Below, piece by piece: positions 33,859 to 42,743 of a stretch of DNA of 64,000 nt (position 1 is its first letter; each line of letters opens with the position of its first letter). This DNA comes from Acidovorax sp. A79 (GTDB lineage Bacteria > Pseudomonadota > Gammaproteobacteria > Burkholderiales > Burkholderiaceae_C). Below the pieces are notes generated by a model, which was not told where the DNA came from, did not search any database, and saw only the letters and a list, made by a program, of their open reading frames with translations. Both the position numbers and the translations under genes were made by a program. The stretch covers positions 62,001 to 126,000 of the forward strand of contig NZ_AP028673.1 of assembly GCF_041154505.1 (NCBI RefSeq), read 5' to 3'.

Positions 33859-35385
33859 AACCCTGCGGCGCAGCGCGAGCAGGCCGAGCAGTGCACCCAG
33901 CAGCGCCAGTGCGCCGCCGCCCAGCGTGGGAATGGGCTGCGCGCCGCCGGGGCCGGGGCCCGCGGTGGGGGCAAAACGGGCCGACACACTGCGCGCCCCG
34001 TCGATCGCCACGGTGCAGGTGGCGCCCGTGCCAGTGCAGGCGCCGCCCCAGCCCGCGAAGGCCTGGCCCGTGCCGGGCGTGGCGGCCAGGGTGACGTGCA
34101 GCGGCGCACCCTCATCCGTGTAGGTGAAGGCGCAGGTGGCGGTGGTGGTGGCCGCGCACGGGGCCGGGCCGCCCGCCACGGTGCCGTGGCCGGTGATGCC
34201 GACGTTCAGCGGATAGCTGCCCAGGCGCCGCTCCACCGCGCCGATGTCGCACTGGCTGCCTTGCGGGCGGGCGGCACCGCGCTGGTCGGTGGTGGCGCCG
34301 GTGGCAGCGCAGTCCACCGCGTCGATGGCGCTGCCCGTGGCGCCGGGCATGCGGGTGAGCGTGGGGCCGCCGTTGTCTTGCAGCGGGCCGAGTTGCGGGT
34401 CCAGGGCCAGGTTGCCCGTGCCGGCGAAGCCGCCCTCCACGATGCTGTGGCTGACGGTGGTGCTGGCCTCGATGATGTCGCTGATCTGCGGTCCCGTGGT
34501 GGTGGTGTTGCCCCAGAAGATGCTGGCGATGACCTGGGGCATGCTGATGCCGCCGCCGCCGCCGAGGCTGTAGAGCGCGCCGCCTTCCTGCGCCGTATTG
34601 CCGCTGAATGTGCTGTGCGTGATGACCGGGCTGCTGTTGCCCAGGTGGCCGCCGTTGCTGTAGATAGCACCGCCGTGCGTGGCGGCGTGGTTGTCGTGAA
34701 AGGTGCTGTGGCTGATGGCGGGGCTGGCGATGGCGCCCGGGGCAAAGTTGGCGATGGCGCCGCCCGAGGAGGCCCGGTTGCCGCTGAAGGTACTGTGGCT
34801 GATGGTGGGGCTGGCGGGCGCCATGCTCATGGCGCGGTTGAAGATGGCGCCGCCACCGCCAGCGGCAAAGTTGCCCGAGAAGACGACGTGCGTGATGCGC
34901 GGGCTGCAGGGGCCGTGGCACAGCAGGCCGCCGCCAGCGTCCATGGCGGCGTGGCCCCGGGCGATGCTCAGGCCGTCGATCACCGTGCTGGCGGTGATGT
35001 GGCCGCCGGGCGTGGTGCCGTCCAGGCGCAGCACGCGGCGCTGGTTCTCGCCGTCGAGCACGGTGGCGCTGGCATTCACGGGCGCGGGCCGCTCGGCCAG
35101 GGTGCTTTCGGTGCCCATGAAGCCGCCATAGAGCGCCAGGTTGCGCGCGATGCGAAAGCCCTCGGCATCCGCAGCCTGGCTGTAGCTGCCTTGCGCGAGC
35201 CAAATTTCGGTGCAGGCGGCATCCGCCAGCGCGGCGGGCAGCGGCGCGGCCTGCGCCCAGGTGCTGCCGTCGCCCGTGCCCGTGGGGCTGGCGCGGCAGA
35301 CGGCGGCCTGGGCGCTGGCGCCGGACAAGGACAGCAGCAGCGTGGTGGTGAAGGACAGAAGGCGGTGGAGGGCGAGTTGAGTCAT
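33856..35385 (-). CDS. Exported beta-helix protein with IPTL-CTERM tail
   Basis: 509 residues from ATG at 35385 (MTQLALHRLLSFTTTLLLSL, signal peptide to ASAQA). The longer frame upstream has no signal features. Residues 30-390 repeat the layout of the 1247-residue neighbour: SPTGTGDGSTWAQAAPLPAA, LYGGFMGTESTLAERP, beta-helix turns such as GGGAIFNRAM and GGAIYSNGGHLG, and DQRGAARPQGSQCDIGAVE. An InlB-like repeat (FAGWGGACTGTGATCTVAID) precedes PIPTLGGGALALLGALLG, with RRRV as the end. It is thus a shorter paralogue of the next gene. First gene of the operon, divergent from the response regulator at 35562. Likely surface protein. Confidence 0.85.
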   Translation of the reverse strand: MTQLALHRLLSFTTTLLLSLSGASAQAAVCRASPTGTGDGSTWAQAAPLPAALADAACTEIWLAQGSYSQAADAEGFRIARNLALYGGFMGTESTLAERPAPVNASATVLDGENQRRVLRLDGTTPGGHITASTVIDGLSIARGHAAMDAGGGLLCHGPCSPRITHVVFSGNFAAGGGGAIFNRAMSMAPASPTISHSTFSGNRASSGGAIANFAPGAIASPAISHSTFHDNHAATHGGAIYSNGGHLGNSSPVITHSTFSGNTAQEGGALYSLGGGGGISMPQVIASIFWGNTTTTGPQISDIIEASTTVSHSIVEGGFAGTGNLALDPQLGPLQDNGGPTLTRMPGATGSAIDAVDCAATGATTDQRGAARPQGSQCDIGAVERRLGSYPLNVGITGHGTVAGGPAPCAATTTATCAFTYTDEGAPLHVTLAATPGTGQAFAGWGGACTGTGATCTVAIDGARSVSARFAPTAGPGPGGAQPIPTLGGGALALLGALLGLLALRRRV

Positions 35386-35390
35386 TTTTT

Positions 35391-35428
35391 GATAGCTGCT
35401 GGCGCTTGTCCCGCAAGGCCTGTAGCCC
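35391..35428 (+). repeat. REP-like dispersed palindromic repeat, copy 7
   Basis: GATAGCTGCTGGCGCTTG and GCAAGGCCTG. It begins six bases upstream of the ATG at 35385 (minus strand), so it forms the 5' leader of that gene. Confidence 0.6.
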
Positions 35429-35503
35429 CGGGACACCTGTATCGCCTTGCAACACAAGGCTACGGTTTGACACAGCGCAAGGCTACGCAGCCTCCACGCC
35501 CCT

Positions 35504-35529
35504 GTCTGTCCCCCTATAGGACGACAGAC
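35504..35529. promoter_or_regulatory. Inverted repeat in the divergent IPTL / two-component promoter region
   Basis: GTCTGTC, 12 bases (CCCCTATAGGAC), GACAGAC: a perfect 7-bp dyad, itself around a near-palindromic centre. It lies 33 bp before the response regulator start and 119 bp before the IPTL operon start. Candidate binding site for the NarL-type response regulator. Confidence 0.45.
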
Positions 35530-35561
35530 GCGCGCCGGAGGCTGTGGCAGCATCCGCGGGC

Positions 35562-36239
35562 ATGGACTTGCCCAACAACCCCATCCGCGTCGCCGTGGTG
35601 GAAGATGACGCGGCCTGCCGCATCGCCCTGGCCTATGCGCTGCAAGCCGCACCCGACATGTGCGTGCAATGGCTGGCGTGCAGCCGGGCCGAGGCGCTGG
35701 CCGCCCTGCAGGACGGCCCGCCGCTGGACGTGCTGCTGCTCGACCTGGGCCTGCCCGACGGCAGCGGCCTTGACGTGCTGCCCGCTCTGCAGGCGCGCTG
35801 GCCCGCGGCGGCGACCATGGTCAGCACCATGTTCGGCGACGAGGCGCACGTGCTGCACGCCATCGAGGCCGGGGCCATGGGCTACCTGCTCAAGGACCTG
35901 CCGCCCCAGGCCGTTCTGGACGAGGTGCGCAGCCTGCACGCGGGCGGCAGCCCCATCAACCCGCTGGTGGCGCGCAAGCTGCTGGTACGCCAGCGCCTCC
36001 ACGCCCTGCCCTCCCTGCCGCCGCCCGCCCCGGCGCAAATCGACGCCGCCCCCTCCGCGCGCGAGGTCGAACTGCTGCGCCTGGTGGCGCACGGCCACTC
36101 GGTGGACGAAGTGGCCCAGGCCATGGGCGTGTCGCGAAACACGGTGCGCACCTTCGTGCGGCGCGTGTACGTCAAGCTGCAGGTGACGACCCGCGCCGAA
36201 GCCGTCACCACCGCGCTGCGTCAAGGTTGGCTGGAGTGA
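35562..36239 (+). CDS. NarL/FixJ-type response regulator
   Basis: 225 residues from ATG at 35562; a GTG six codons earlier is possible. Receiver domain 1-125: VAVVEDDAACR gives the acidic pair at 15-16, D61 (LLLDLGLPDGSG) is the phosphoacceptor, S88 and K111 (YLLKDLPP) complete the site. A proline/alanine linker is followed by a GerE helix-turn-helix (160-215: SAREVELLRLVAHGHSVDEV and MGVSRNTVRTFVRRVYVKL). The next gene encodes its sensor kinase, starting 11 bases after the stop. It is divergent from the three-gene IPTL operon, which is the most likely target (inference). Confidence 0.9.
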   Translation: MDLPNNPIRVAVVEDDAACRIALAYALQAAPDMCVQWLACSRAEALAALQDGPPLDVLLLDLGLPDGSGLDVLPALQARWPAAATMVSTMFGDEAHVLHAIEAGAMGYLLKDLPPQAVLDEVRSLHAGGSPINPLVARKLLVRQRLHALPSLPPPAPAQIDAAPSAREVELLRLVAHGHSVDEVAQAMGVSRNTVRTFVRRVYVKLQVTTRAEAVTTALRQGWLE

Positions 36240-36250
36240 CCCGCCAATCC

Positions 36251-38227
36251 ATGAAAAATCGGGCCCTGGCGCTTATCCAGAAAGCGCTGGCAGCTCTCTT
36301 TTTGATAGTTTTCTGCCACCTGGCCCAGGCCGCCACCTCCGCCCACCTGGCGGCAGCGCAGACTTGGCAGTCGCCCAGTGCCGCCTGGGCGCCGCCGCCC
36401 TCGCTGCACGCGGCAGACGACGCGGTGCTGGCCTCCGGCACGCCCTGGCAGGCGGTCAACCTGCCACACGCAGTGCCGCGATCCCTGCGCGTGCTCGATC
36501 CGGCGCTGGCCAGCGGCGCGCCCGTGGTGCAGTGGTGGCGCCTGTCGCTGCCCGCCAGCGCGCTCGCCGCCACGGCGCAGGGCACACGCCTGTACATCCC
36601 GCGCTGGCAGACCATCGGGACGCTGGCGGTGTACGTGCAGGGGCGCTTGGTCTGGCAGTCGCGCGGCGACCGGCCCTGGAACAGCTTCAACGACCCCATC
36701 TGGATCAGCCTGAGCGCCCTGCCTCATGAAGCCGCGCACACCGGCGACCTGCAAGTGCACCTGCGCATGGCCAGCCAGCAGGGCGTGGGCGGTGCGCTGT
36801 CGTCGTTGTGGGTCGGCCCCACGACGGAACTGCTCACACCCTGGCGCTGGCGCATGTTCTGGCAGACGGGGCTGGTGTCGTACTGGCGCGCCGCCTTCCT
36901 GCTGATGAGCCTGTTCGCGCTGGCGCTGTGGTTCAAGTACCGGCGCAGCCAGCAGGGCGAGGTGCGCCTGTTCCTGCTGTTCTTCGCCATGGCGGCCTGC
37001 CAGTCGGTGGCCGCGCTGCCCTACTTGGTGGACAGCGAGGGGCTGGACATGGACTTCGCCTGGTTCACCTGGATCGCCATGGCCGCGCAGTTGGCCGCGC
37101 TGGGCTGCATGGTGTGCTTCCTGTGCCTGGCTCACGGCCAGCGCTGGCCGCGCGGGGGCCGGGCGCTGGCGCTGTACCTGGCGGCGGCGGCCCTCGCCGC
37201 GCTGCCGTCGTGGTGGCCCGCCTACACCGCCACGCTGCCGCTGCTGCGCCTGCTGATGGTGCCGCCCACGCTGCTGCTGCTCACGGTGGCCGCCGTGGGG
37301 GCCTGGCGGCTGCGCAGCGCCAGCAACCTGCTGCTGGCCGCCTGGGGCGCCATGGTGGCACCCATCAGCCTGCACGACATGGCCATGCAGAACTACTGGG
37401 GCAACATCGAAGGCATCTACCTCACGCCCTATGTCAGCGTGGGCCTGTTCACGCTGTTCCTGGTCCTCGCGTTCTCGCGCTACAGCCACGCGCAAGACCA
37501 GGCCGCCCGCGCCCGCGCCACCCTGGCCGAACGCCTGGCCGCGCAGGAGCACGAACTGGGCCGCACCCACGAGCGCCTGCGCACCGCCGAGCGCGAGCAG
37601 ACCCTGATGCTGGAGCGCCAGCGCCTCATGCGCGAGATGCACGACGGCGTCGGCGCGTCGCTGACCAGCGCGCTGCGCCTGGTGCAGCACGGCCAGGCCC
37701 GCCACCAGCCGGTAGACGTGGCCCAGGTCCTCAAGGAGTGCATCGACGACCTGAAGATCTCCATCGACTCGCTCGAACCCGTGGACGCCGACCTGCTGGC
37801 CCTGCTGGCGGGCCTGCGCTTTCGGCTGGAGCAGCGCCTGGGCGAGGCCGGCATCACCCTGTACTGGCGCACCAGCGACGTGCCCGCCCTGCCCTGGCTT
37901 GATGCACAGAACGCCCTGCACGTGCTGCGCATCCTTCAGGAGGTGCTGACCAACATCGTCAAGCACAGCGGCGCCACGGCCATCACTGTCTCCACGGCCG
38001 AGGCCGCCCAAGGAGTAGATCCCGGTGTGCCCGGCGTGCAGGTGTGTGTGCACGACAATGGCCGCCCTTTCTTGCCTCCCGACGCCCTGCCCCCCGGCCG
38101 CCGGGGCCTGGGCAACGTACGCAGCCGCACGCTGGCCCTGGGAGGGCACTGCGGCTGGCAGCCCCTGCAGCCCTCCGCGCAAGGCACGGTGTTCACTCTA
38201 TGGCTGCCGCTGCGGCGAGGTGGATGA
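36251..38227 (+). CDS. Sensor histidine kinase, 7TMR-DISM type, HisKA_3
   Basis: 658 residues from ATG at 36251; a TTG eight codons earlier overlaps the regulator gene. Signal peptide 1-27, then a periplasmic beta-sandwich (to about 190: WQAVNLPHAVPRSLRVLD, RLYIPRWQTIGTLAVYVQG, the DISM extracellular pattern), seven membrane helices (about 205-410), a coiled-coil linker, HisKA_3 with phospho-acceptor H464 in REMHDGVGASLTSALRLV, and a HATPase domain with ILQEVLTNIVKHSGA (N box) and GRRGLGNVRSRT (G box). Membrane sensor that phosphorylates the response regulator upstream. Its first 17 codons coincide with a copy of the dispersed repeat, so the signal peptide is partly repeat-derived. Confidence 0.9.
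   Translation: MKNRALALIQKALAALFLIVFCHLAQAATSAHLAAAQTWQSPSAAWAPPPSLHAADDAVLASGTPWQAVNLPHAVPRSLRVLDPALASGAPVVQWWRLSLPASALAATAQGTRLYIPRWQTIGTLAVYVQGRLVWQSRGDRPWNSFNDPIWISLSALPHEAAHTGDLQVHLRMASQQGVGGALSSLWVGPTTELLTPWRWRMFWQTGLVSYWRAAFLLMSLFALALWFKYRRSQQGEVRLFLLFFAMAACQSVAALPYLVDSEGLDMDFAWFTWIAMAAQLAALGCMVCFLCLAHGQRWPRGGRALALYLAAAALAALPSWWPAYTATLPLLRLLMVPPTLLLLTVAAVGAWRLRSASNLLLAAWGAMVAPISLHDMAMQNYWGNIEGIYLTPYVSVGLFTLFLVLAFSRYSHAQDQAARARATLAERLAAQEHELGRTHERLRTAEREQTLMLERQRLMREMHDGVGASLTSALRLVQHGQARHQPVDVAQVLKECIDDLKISIDSLEPVDADLLALLAGLRFRLEQRLGEAGITLYWRTSDVPALPWLDAQNALHVLRILQEVLTNIVKHSGATAITVSTAEAAQGVDPGVPGVQVCVHDNGRPFLPPDALPPGRRGLGNVRSRTLALGGHCGWQPLQPSAQGTVFTLWLPLRRGG
36255..36306 (-). repeat. 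REP-like dispersed repeat, copy 8, inside the kinase signal peptide
   Basis: Reading the minus strand: GAGAGCTGCCAGCGCTTTC, then GATAAGCGCCAGG and CGATTTTTCA. Both arms match copy 3 (4384-4430) closely. The plus-strand reading frame uses it for residues 2-18 (about KNRALALIQKALAALF) of the histidine kinase. Confidence 0.7.
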
Positions 38228-38334
38228 GCGCCGCATGGCAGTATCACGTTGTCATTTTTTTGTACTTTTAGCAATCTGGCGTCTACGGCATCAGCCAGCG
38301 GCACTGCTGCCCCAGTTTTCACAAGGAGCCTTGC

Positions 38335-39000
38335 ATGGTCCCCGCCCGTCACCGCCTGATCCCCCTGCACGACGCCATGGCCGAGTTCGGCCTGCAAGCC
38401 CTGTTCCATCGTGACGGGGGCTATGACGCGATGGAAGACACGGTGAACCCGCCGGAGTACGGCAGCCCGCCGATGGCCCTGGTGTTCGATGGCGACACGC
38501 GCCTGGCGGAGACCTTCGATGCCGGGGCGGCGTTCCACAAACGGCAAGGCCTGATGGATGGCCCGATCACCCCGCTGGAAGAACTGCTGGGCCGGGCCTG
38601 CACTGTGGTCGTCAACGGCAGCCTGCAGGCGCCACGCATCGACACGCGCGGCTGCCAGGCGCTGTTTGTGTTCGGCAGCGTGCGCTGCGGCGCGATCGAG
38701 TTCTGGCAAGGCGACTTTGTCTGGATCGCGGGCGACCTGAACGCCACGCGCGCCGTGCTGGCCACCGCCGGGCATGACGACCCGGATCGGGCGGACTACG
38801 TGGGCCGCAGCTACGCCTGCGTGCAGGCCCCGCGCGTGCAGACCTGGTTCATGGGCCAGGGCCACCTGAACTGGCGCGAGGGCAGCGGCGGGCAGTTCTG
38901 CGAGGGCGTGGAGTACACAGACCAGGATCACCTCTGGAAAACCGACCCGGTCTGGCTGCGCCGCAACGGTATCGACGATGCGCTGGGAGCATGCGCATGA
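38335..39000 (+). CDS. Uncharacterised protein with short beta-helix-like region; immunity-array gene
   Basis: 221 residues, AAGGAG eight bases before the ATG. No signal peptide. The centre (residues 80-135) reads CTVVVNGSLQAPRIDTRGCQ, FVFGSVRCGAIEFWQG and FVWIAGDLNATRAV, a run of short parallel strands like polymer-forming (bactofilin-like) domains. Flanks are rich in W, D and H. The stop overlaps the next start by 4 bases, so it begins a tightly packed operon 38335-40872. I do not recognise a family; by context it may be an immunity-type protein (inference). Confidence 0.7.
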   Translation: MVPARHRLIPLHDAMAEFGLQALFHRDGGYDAMEDTVNPPEYGSPPMALVFDGDTRLAETFDAGAAFHKRQGLMDGPITPLEELLGRACTVVVNGSLQAPRIDTRGCQALFVFGSVRCGAIEFWQGDFVWIAGDLNATRAVLATAGHDDPDRADYVGRSYACVQAPRVQTWFMGQGHLNWREGSGGQFCEGVEYTDQDHLWKTDPVWLRRNGIDDALGACA

Positions 39001-39545
39001 ACCAAGAATGCCCCGCCGTCATGGCAAATTGGATTTCCGAGCTTGGCATCAAGACCGAGGCTACCGCCTGGTCGGTCGGCTTCACCCTGTCCACCGCACC
39101 CATCGACCACTGGTTCTACAAGCGCAACGCGTTGAAGCCAGAGGACATCCAGCTCAGTCTCATCGTCCCCAGCTACGGGCTGTGGCGTGCCGAACTGAGC
39201 AGGTACGACGGCTTGTTCGTAGCCCAATGGCGACCCAATGGAGACTTCCGTATCGACTCACAGCAAATGAAATACCGGCGGCTTGTCAAATGGCCAGCAC
39301 TGGACTCGTTGTTCGACTTTCCTCATTGGGTGGAACGCATTGAAAAGGCGCTCTCCATCACATTCATTCGCCATGTGAACCTGGGCACCAATGGGTATGT
39401 CGATCTCGATGCGTGGGCATCGGAGAGCAGCCCAAAAATCCAACACTGGCTCGGCCCCTGCGCCGACACGATGGGCAAGTATCTCAACGCACCAGAAACC
39501 GACGATGGCTCATCCTTAGGCCACGCAATGGGCAACACACCATGA
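38997..39545 (+). CDS. Uncharacterised cytoplasmic protein
   Basis: 182 residues from ATG at 38997, which overlaps the preceding stop (ATGA). No signal peptide or membrane helix. Rich in W and F (WISELGIKTEATAWSVGF, HWFYKRNALKPEDIQLSL, PHWVERIEKALSITFIRH). Composition is less GC-rich than its neighbours, suggesting separate acquisition. The next gene starts inside its stop. No family recognised; the packed context with immunity-like genes is the only clue to its role. Confidence 0.7.
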   Translation: MNQECPAVMANWISELGIKTEATAWSVGFTLSTAPIDHWFYKRNALKPEDIQLSLIVPSYGLWRAELSRYDGLFVAQWRPNGDFRIDSQQMKYRRLVKWPALDSLFDFPHWVERIEKALSITFIRHVNLGTNGYVDLDAWASESSPKIQHWLGPCADTMGKYLNAPETDDGSSLGHAMGNTP

Positions 39546-39859
39546 CCACACCACCGCTACACCCCCTGCGCCAGATCCTTCGCCAACCCGAAGCCCACGC
39601 GGGCTGGCTGTACCTGCGGCCGGGCGAATGGACGCTGGACACGCAAGGCTTCTTCTACGACGCCGACCTGGATCTATCGCCCAAAGACGAGGCCGCTGTG
39701 CGCGCCGCATTCGAGGCCGCAGGCTGGCAATGCACGCTGAGCCGCGAGGACATCGAGGACGCCATTGCCAACACAGAGGATCAACCCACCGAAGCCGAAC
39801 TGCTGCAAGCCGTGTGCCATTTCTTCGACCACGATGCCTTCATGGAGTGGCCTGAATGA
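39542..39859 (+). CDS. DUF7716-like small protein
   Basis: 105 residues; start overlaps the previous stop by 4 bases and its own stop overlaps the next start likewise. The sequence HAGWLYLRPGEWTLDTQGFF, DADLDLSPKDE, SREDIEDAIANTEDQPTE and LLQAVCHFFDHDAFMEW fits what I remember of DUF7716: a WxxLPxxxW start, a central ILxN helix and a DAFI end. Such proteins occur in immunity-gene neighbourhoods. Function unproven. Confidence 0.6.
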   Translation: MTTPPLHPLRQILRQPEAHAGWLYLRPGEWTLDTQGFFYDADLDLSPKDEAAVRAAFEAAGWQCTLSREDIEDAIANTEDQPTEAELLQAVCHFFDHDAFMEWPE

Positions 39860-40872
39860 GCGCCCCACAGCAACTGCGCCACTTCGAGATCGTGGATTGC
39901 GCCGTGCGCAGCGCCGAGCACTTCTACCTGCTGGGCTCGCACATCCATCAGCTCGACGAAGACTGCGATGACGACGGCGGCGACCTCGCTGCCCCCACGG
40001 ACCCGGAGCCGGATCTGCGCGAAGCCATGCGCGTGGCGGTGTATTTCCCGCAACGATCGACAGAGAAACAATGGGCCTTCCGCACGGTACGCCACATCGA
40101 ATTCATGCGCGGCGCGGTGGCGCATGCACCGCAGGCACAGTGGATCAGCGTCAGCATCGACGGCCAGGTCTATGCGCTGGGCGGCGGCGTGTCGGCGATG
40201 GAGCAGCGCATTCCCGAGCACCGGTGCGGGCCGTTGCGCGGTTCTGTACGCCAAGTGGTGGAGATCGACGGCCACGCCCATGCAGTGCAGGCCCATCGCG
40301 GCCTGTGCCGCCGCCTCGGCCCCGACCACTGGAAGACGCTGTGCGCCGACCTGCCGCCCGGCCCGCTGGACGGCGGCGATGCCGCAGGCTTCCGGTGTGC
40401 GGCGGGCAGTTCGGCGTCGGACATCTACGCAGGCGGCGATGGCGGCGACCTGTGGCATTTTGACGGTGTGCGCTGGCGCCAACAGCCCTTCCCCGATGAA
40501 GCCATCGACCTGCTGTGCTGCCCAGCGCCCGGTGATGTGGTCGCGGCATGCCGCTCGAGTGCCGTCTATCGCAGCACGGGCAACGGCTGGCGCAAGCTCG
40601 GTGCGAGCGGCGTGGGGCCGTACCGCAGCATGGTTTCGTACCAGGGCGCGGTGTGGTGTTCGTCTGATGCGGGCATCTGGCGCATCGACGGGGACCGCAT
40701 CGGCAGGGTCACGCTGCCCGATGGCATCAGTGCGAATGCGGGGCTGCTGGCGGCGAGGGACGGTGTGCTGCTGGTGGCGGGCAAGCACGGGGCCGCGTAC
40801 CTGCAAGACGGCATGTGGCGCGAGTTTCTGAGCTTTGGATCCGGTGCCAAGGCCGCAACACCGCGCCGGTAG
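39856..40872 (+). CDS. Uncharacterised beta-propeller-like protein, paralogue A
   Basis: 338 residues. Starts by a 4-base overlap with the DUF7716-like gene. The N-terminal motif LRHFEIVDCAVRSAEHFYLL is shared with the genes at 40971 and 44223 (IVDCxVRS/D). Short repeats follow with ISVSIDGQVYALGGGVS, GSSASDIYAGGDGGDLWHFD, RSSAVYRSTGNGWRKLG and a final blade LAARDGVLLVAGKHGAAYL, giving five to six propeller blades. No signal peptide, so cytoplasmic. No catalytic motif. Family not recognised; probably a protein-binding domain such as an immunity or chaperone protein (inference). Confidence 0.75.
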   Translation: MSAPQQLRHFEIVDCAVRSAEHFYLLGSHIHQLDEDCDDDGGDLAAPTDPEPDLREAMRVAVYFPQRSTEKQWAFRTVRHIEFMRGAVAHAPQAQWISVSIDGQVYALGGGVSAMEQRIPEHRCGPLRGSVRQVVEIDGHAHAVQAHRGLCRRLGPDHWKTLCADLPPGPLDGGDAAGFRCAAGSSASDIYAGGDGGDLWHFDGVRWRQQPFPDEAIDLLCCPAPGDVVAACRSSAVYRSTGNGWRKLGASGVGPYRSMVSYQGAVWCSSDAGIWRIDGDRIGRVTLPDGISANAGLLAARDGVLLVAGKHGAAYLQDGMWREFLSFGSGAKAATPRR

Positions 40873-40970
40873 CACGCGACACGGCAAACCGGCCGACGAG
40901 ACGCTGCTTCTTCAGGGTGCAGGGGGGCGTTGACATCGACTTTCCTGTACCTGACCGCCAACCAGCGGCA

Positions 40971-41993
40971 TCAAGCCCCCGGATGCTCCTTCTGGCTGCG
41001 CTCGGCCATTGCCGCATGGTGGAAAACAAGCTGCCAGCGACCGTCCTGCAGCAGCGCCGCGCCGTGGAAACCAGCCAGCAGGAGAATGCCTGCCCGCGAA
41101 GACAGGTGGCCGGCACAAACGGATATTTCCGCTGGCAGCTCGGCCTGGGCGATGCCTTGTTCGCTGACCCACCAGACGCCGTAGTCGCTGGTGGCCCAGA
41201 CCTTGCCGTCATGCCAGACCAGATCGCGGAACGGCAGCGCCAGCCCGGGCTCGGCGATGCAGCGCCATTCATCACCACGGCCAACGAAGGTGATGCCCTC
41301 GTAGCCGCTGATGTACACCTTGCCGTCGCCGGCGCAGCACACGGTGCGAAGCGACTGCTTGCCGGGAAAGCCGATGCGACGCCAGTCCCCTCCACCGTAG
41401 TGCCAGACATCGCCTTGGTCACCCACGGCATAGATGTCGTTGGCGCCAAAGCCGTCGATGGCGCGGAAACCGACGTTGCCGCTGCCGAACTCATGCGCTG
41501 ACAGCGGAAAACGGCCCGTCTCCCAGTGCCACTGCCCGATTCCACGGCGTACCCCGACCGTGCGATTGCCGCCGCACAGATAAAGATGCCCATCGATGTT
41601 GTGCAGCTGGTTCACGGCGCCGTAGCGGCCCTTGCGCTCGAACGGTATGGCACCTTCGCGCCCCTTCGAGCCGCTGCCGATGGCATAGACCTCGCCCCCG
41701 ACATCGACGGCGACGAGCTTGTCCTCGGGCTGGCTGGCAAATTCGGCGATGGTGATGTCCATGCCTTTGTTCCAGCTGTGCGTCCAGCGCTTGTCGCCGC
41801 TCTGGTCAGGCCGCCAGACCACGACGCGCTGGATTAGCGCACTCGCATCGGGATCATGCCCTTCGGGTTGGTAGCCCGGGCGCTGCGTGTAGTCCTCCTG
41901 GGCGATGAAATAGAGGTAGCCCGCACTGCGCACTACGCAGTCAACGATGTTGTAGCCCAGAAAATTCTTGCGAAACTCTGCTGTCGTCAGCAT
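40971..41993 (-). CDS. Uncharacterised beta-propeller-like protein, paralogue B
   Basis: 340 residues, convergent with paralogue A (98 bases between stops). Landmarks: NFLGYNIVDCVVRSAGYLYF, VAVDVGGEVYAIGSGSKG, NIDGHLYLCGGNRTVGVRRG, ANDIYAVGDQGDVWHYGGGD, VCCAGDGKVYISGYEGITF. These match paralogues A and C at the same relative positions. Cytoplasmic, no enzyme motif. The three copies appear to be old duplicates (30-40 percent by eye) rather than recent ones. AGGAGG lies seven bases upstream of its ATG. Confidence 0.75.
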   Translation of the reverse strand: MLTTAEFRKNFLGYNIVDCVVRSAGYLYFIAQEDYTQRPGYQPEGHDPDASALIQRVVVWRPDQSGDKRWTHSWNKGMDITIAEFASQPEDKLVAVDVGGEVYAIGSGSKGREGAIPFERKGRYGAVNQLHNIDGHLYLCGGNRTVGVRRGIGQWHWETGRFPLSAHEFGSGNVGFRAIDGFGANDIYAVGDQGDVWHYGGGDWRRIGFPGKQSLRTVCCAGDGKVYISGYEGITFVGRGDEWRCIAEPGLALPFRDLVWHDGKVWATSDYGVWWVSEQGIAQAELPAEISVCAGHLSSRAGILLLAGFHGAALLQDGRWQLVFHHAAMAERSQKEHPGA

Positions 41994-42081
41994 GGCTCAC
42001 CACCTCCTTCGTATATTTGATTTCATCGTGAAGTAATCTGCAGTTGCATGTGTGCACTGCGCACTGGAAAATCATGCAGCA

Positions 42082-42546
42082 CTACCGTAGCCATGCCCCA
42101 AAATGCTTGCGGCGCGCATCCAAAATAGCGAATACCTTGTCGATACTCGCCTGAGATTCCGGAATATCGGCATAAGTGGCCTCGTCAGGAAACAAGTCAT
42201 CCAGATCGAGGTGGTAACGGTATTCCCAGCCGGGCCTGAGGTATTTGAGCGCGAACGATCGGCCACGCTCGTTGAAGTGGCTCGGCCTTACGCCTTCTCC
42301 GAAAAAAGAACGTGCATCCCGGACCATATCGGCGAAGGAAGCATCCACCCGAAGATGGCTATTCGAGAGGCGAACAGAAAGCTCCTCTTCCAGCAATCCG
42401 CGCGAGCATGACCACAGCAGAAACAATGCGCCATCTATGCCCGTGGCTGGATGGCCGTTCTCATCGGCAATAAAAATGACCTGCATGTCGTTCATGCCCG
42501 ACCCGTACTCGGCCATCAACTGATTAAGAAGGTTCGACAAATTCAT
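42082..42546 (-). CDS. DUF7832-like protein
   Basis: 154 residues. The pattern GIDGALFLLWSCSRGLLEEE, VRPSHFNERGRSFALKYL, RYHLDLDDLFPDEATYADIP and KVFAILDARRKHFGAWL fits DUF7832, a family often found beside polymorphic-toxin immunity genes. Codon usage and base composition are noticeably more AT-rich than the rest of the array, which points to separate acquisition. No signal peptide. Function not known. Confidence 0.6.
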   Translation of the reverse strand: MNLSNLLNQLMAEYGSGMNDMQVIFIADENGHPATGIDGALFLLWSCSRGLLEEELSVRLSNSHLRVDASFADMVRDARSFFGEGVRPSHFNERGRSFALKYLRPGWEYRYHLDLDDLFPDEATYADIPESQASIDKVFAILDARRKHFGAWLR

Positions 42547-42743
42547 ATCTTCAAGCCTTTCAAAATTTCAAAAACGCATAGAACTCAGCCAGCCACGGTC
42601 AGCTCGCGCAATTCCTGGGGGTTCATGGGGCTCTGAAAAAACCGCTGAAGCGTTTGATAGCATGGTGCCAGAACCATTCAGGAGCAGCGGCCGATGCGCA
42701 AGAACTACGCTCGTCGTCGTCGCACTATGTCGGGAGGCAAACG

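Noticed and set aside
36221..38182. A 653-codon minus-strand frame opposite the histidine kinase
   Set aside because: Gln/Arg/His-rich antisense translation; the plus strand has complete kinase motifs.
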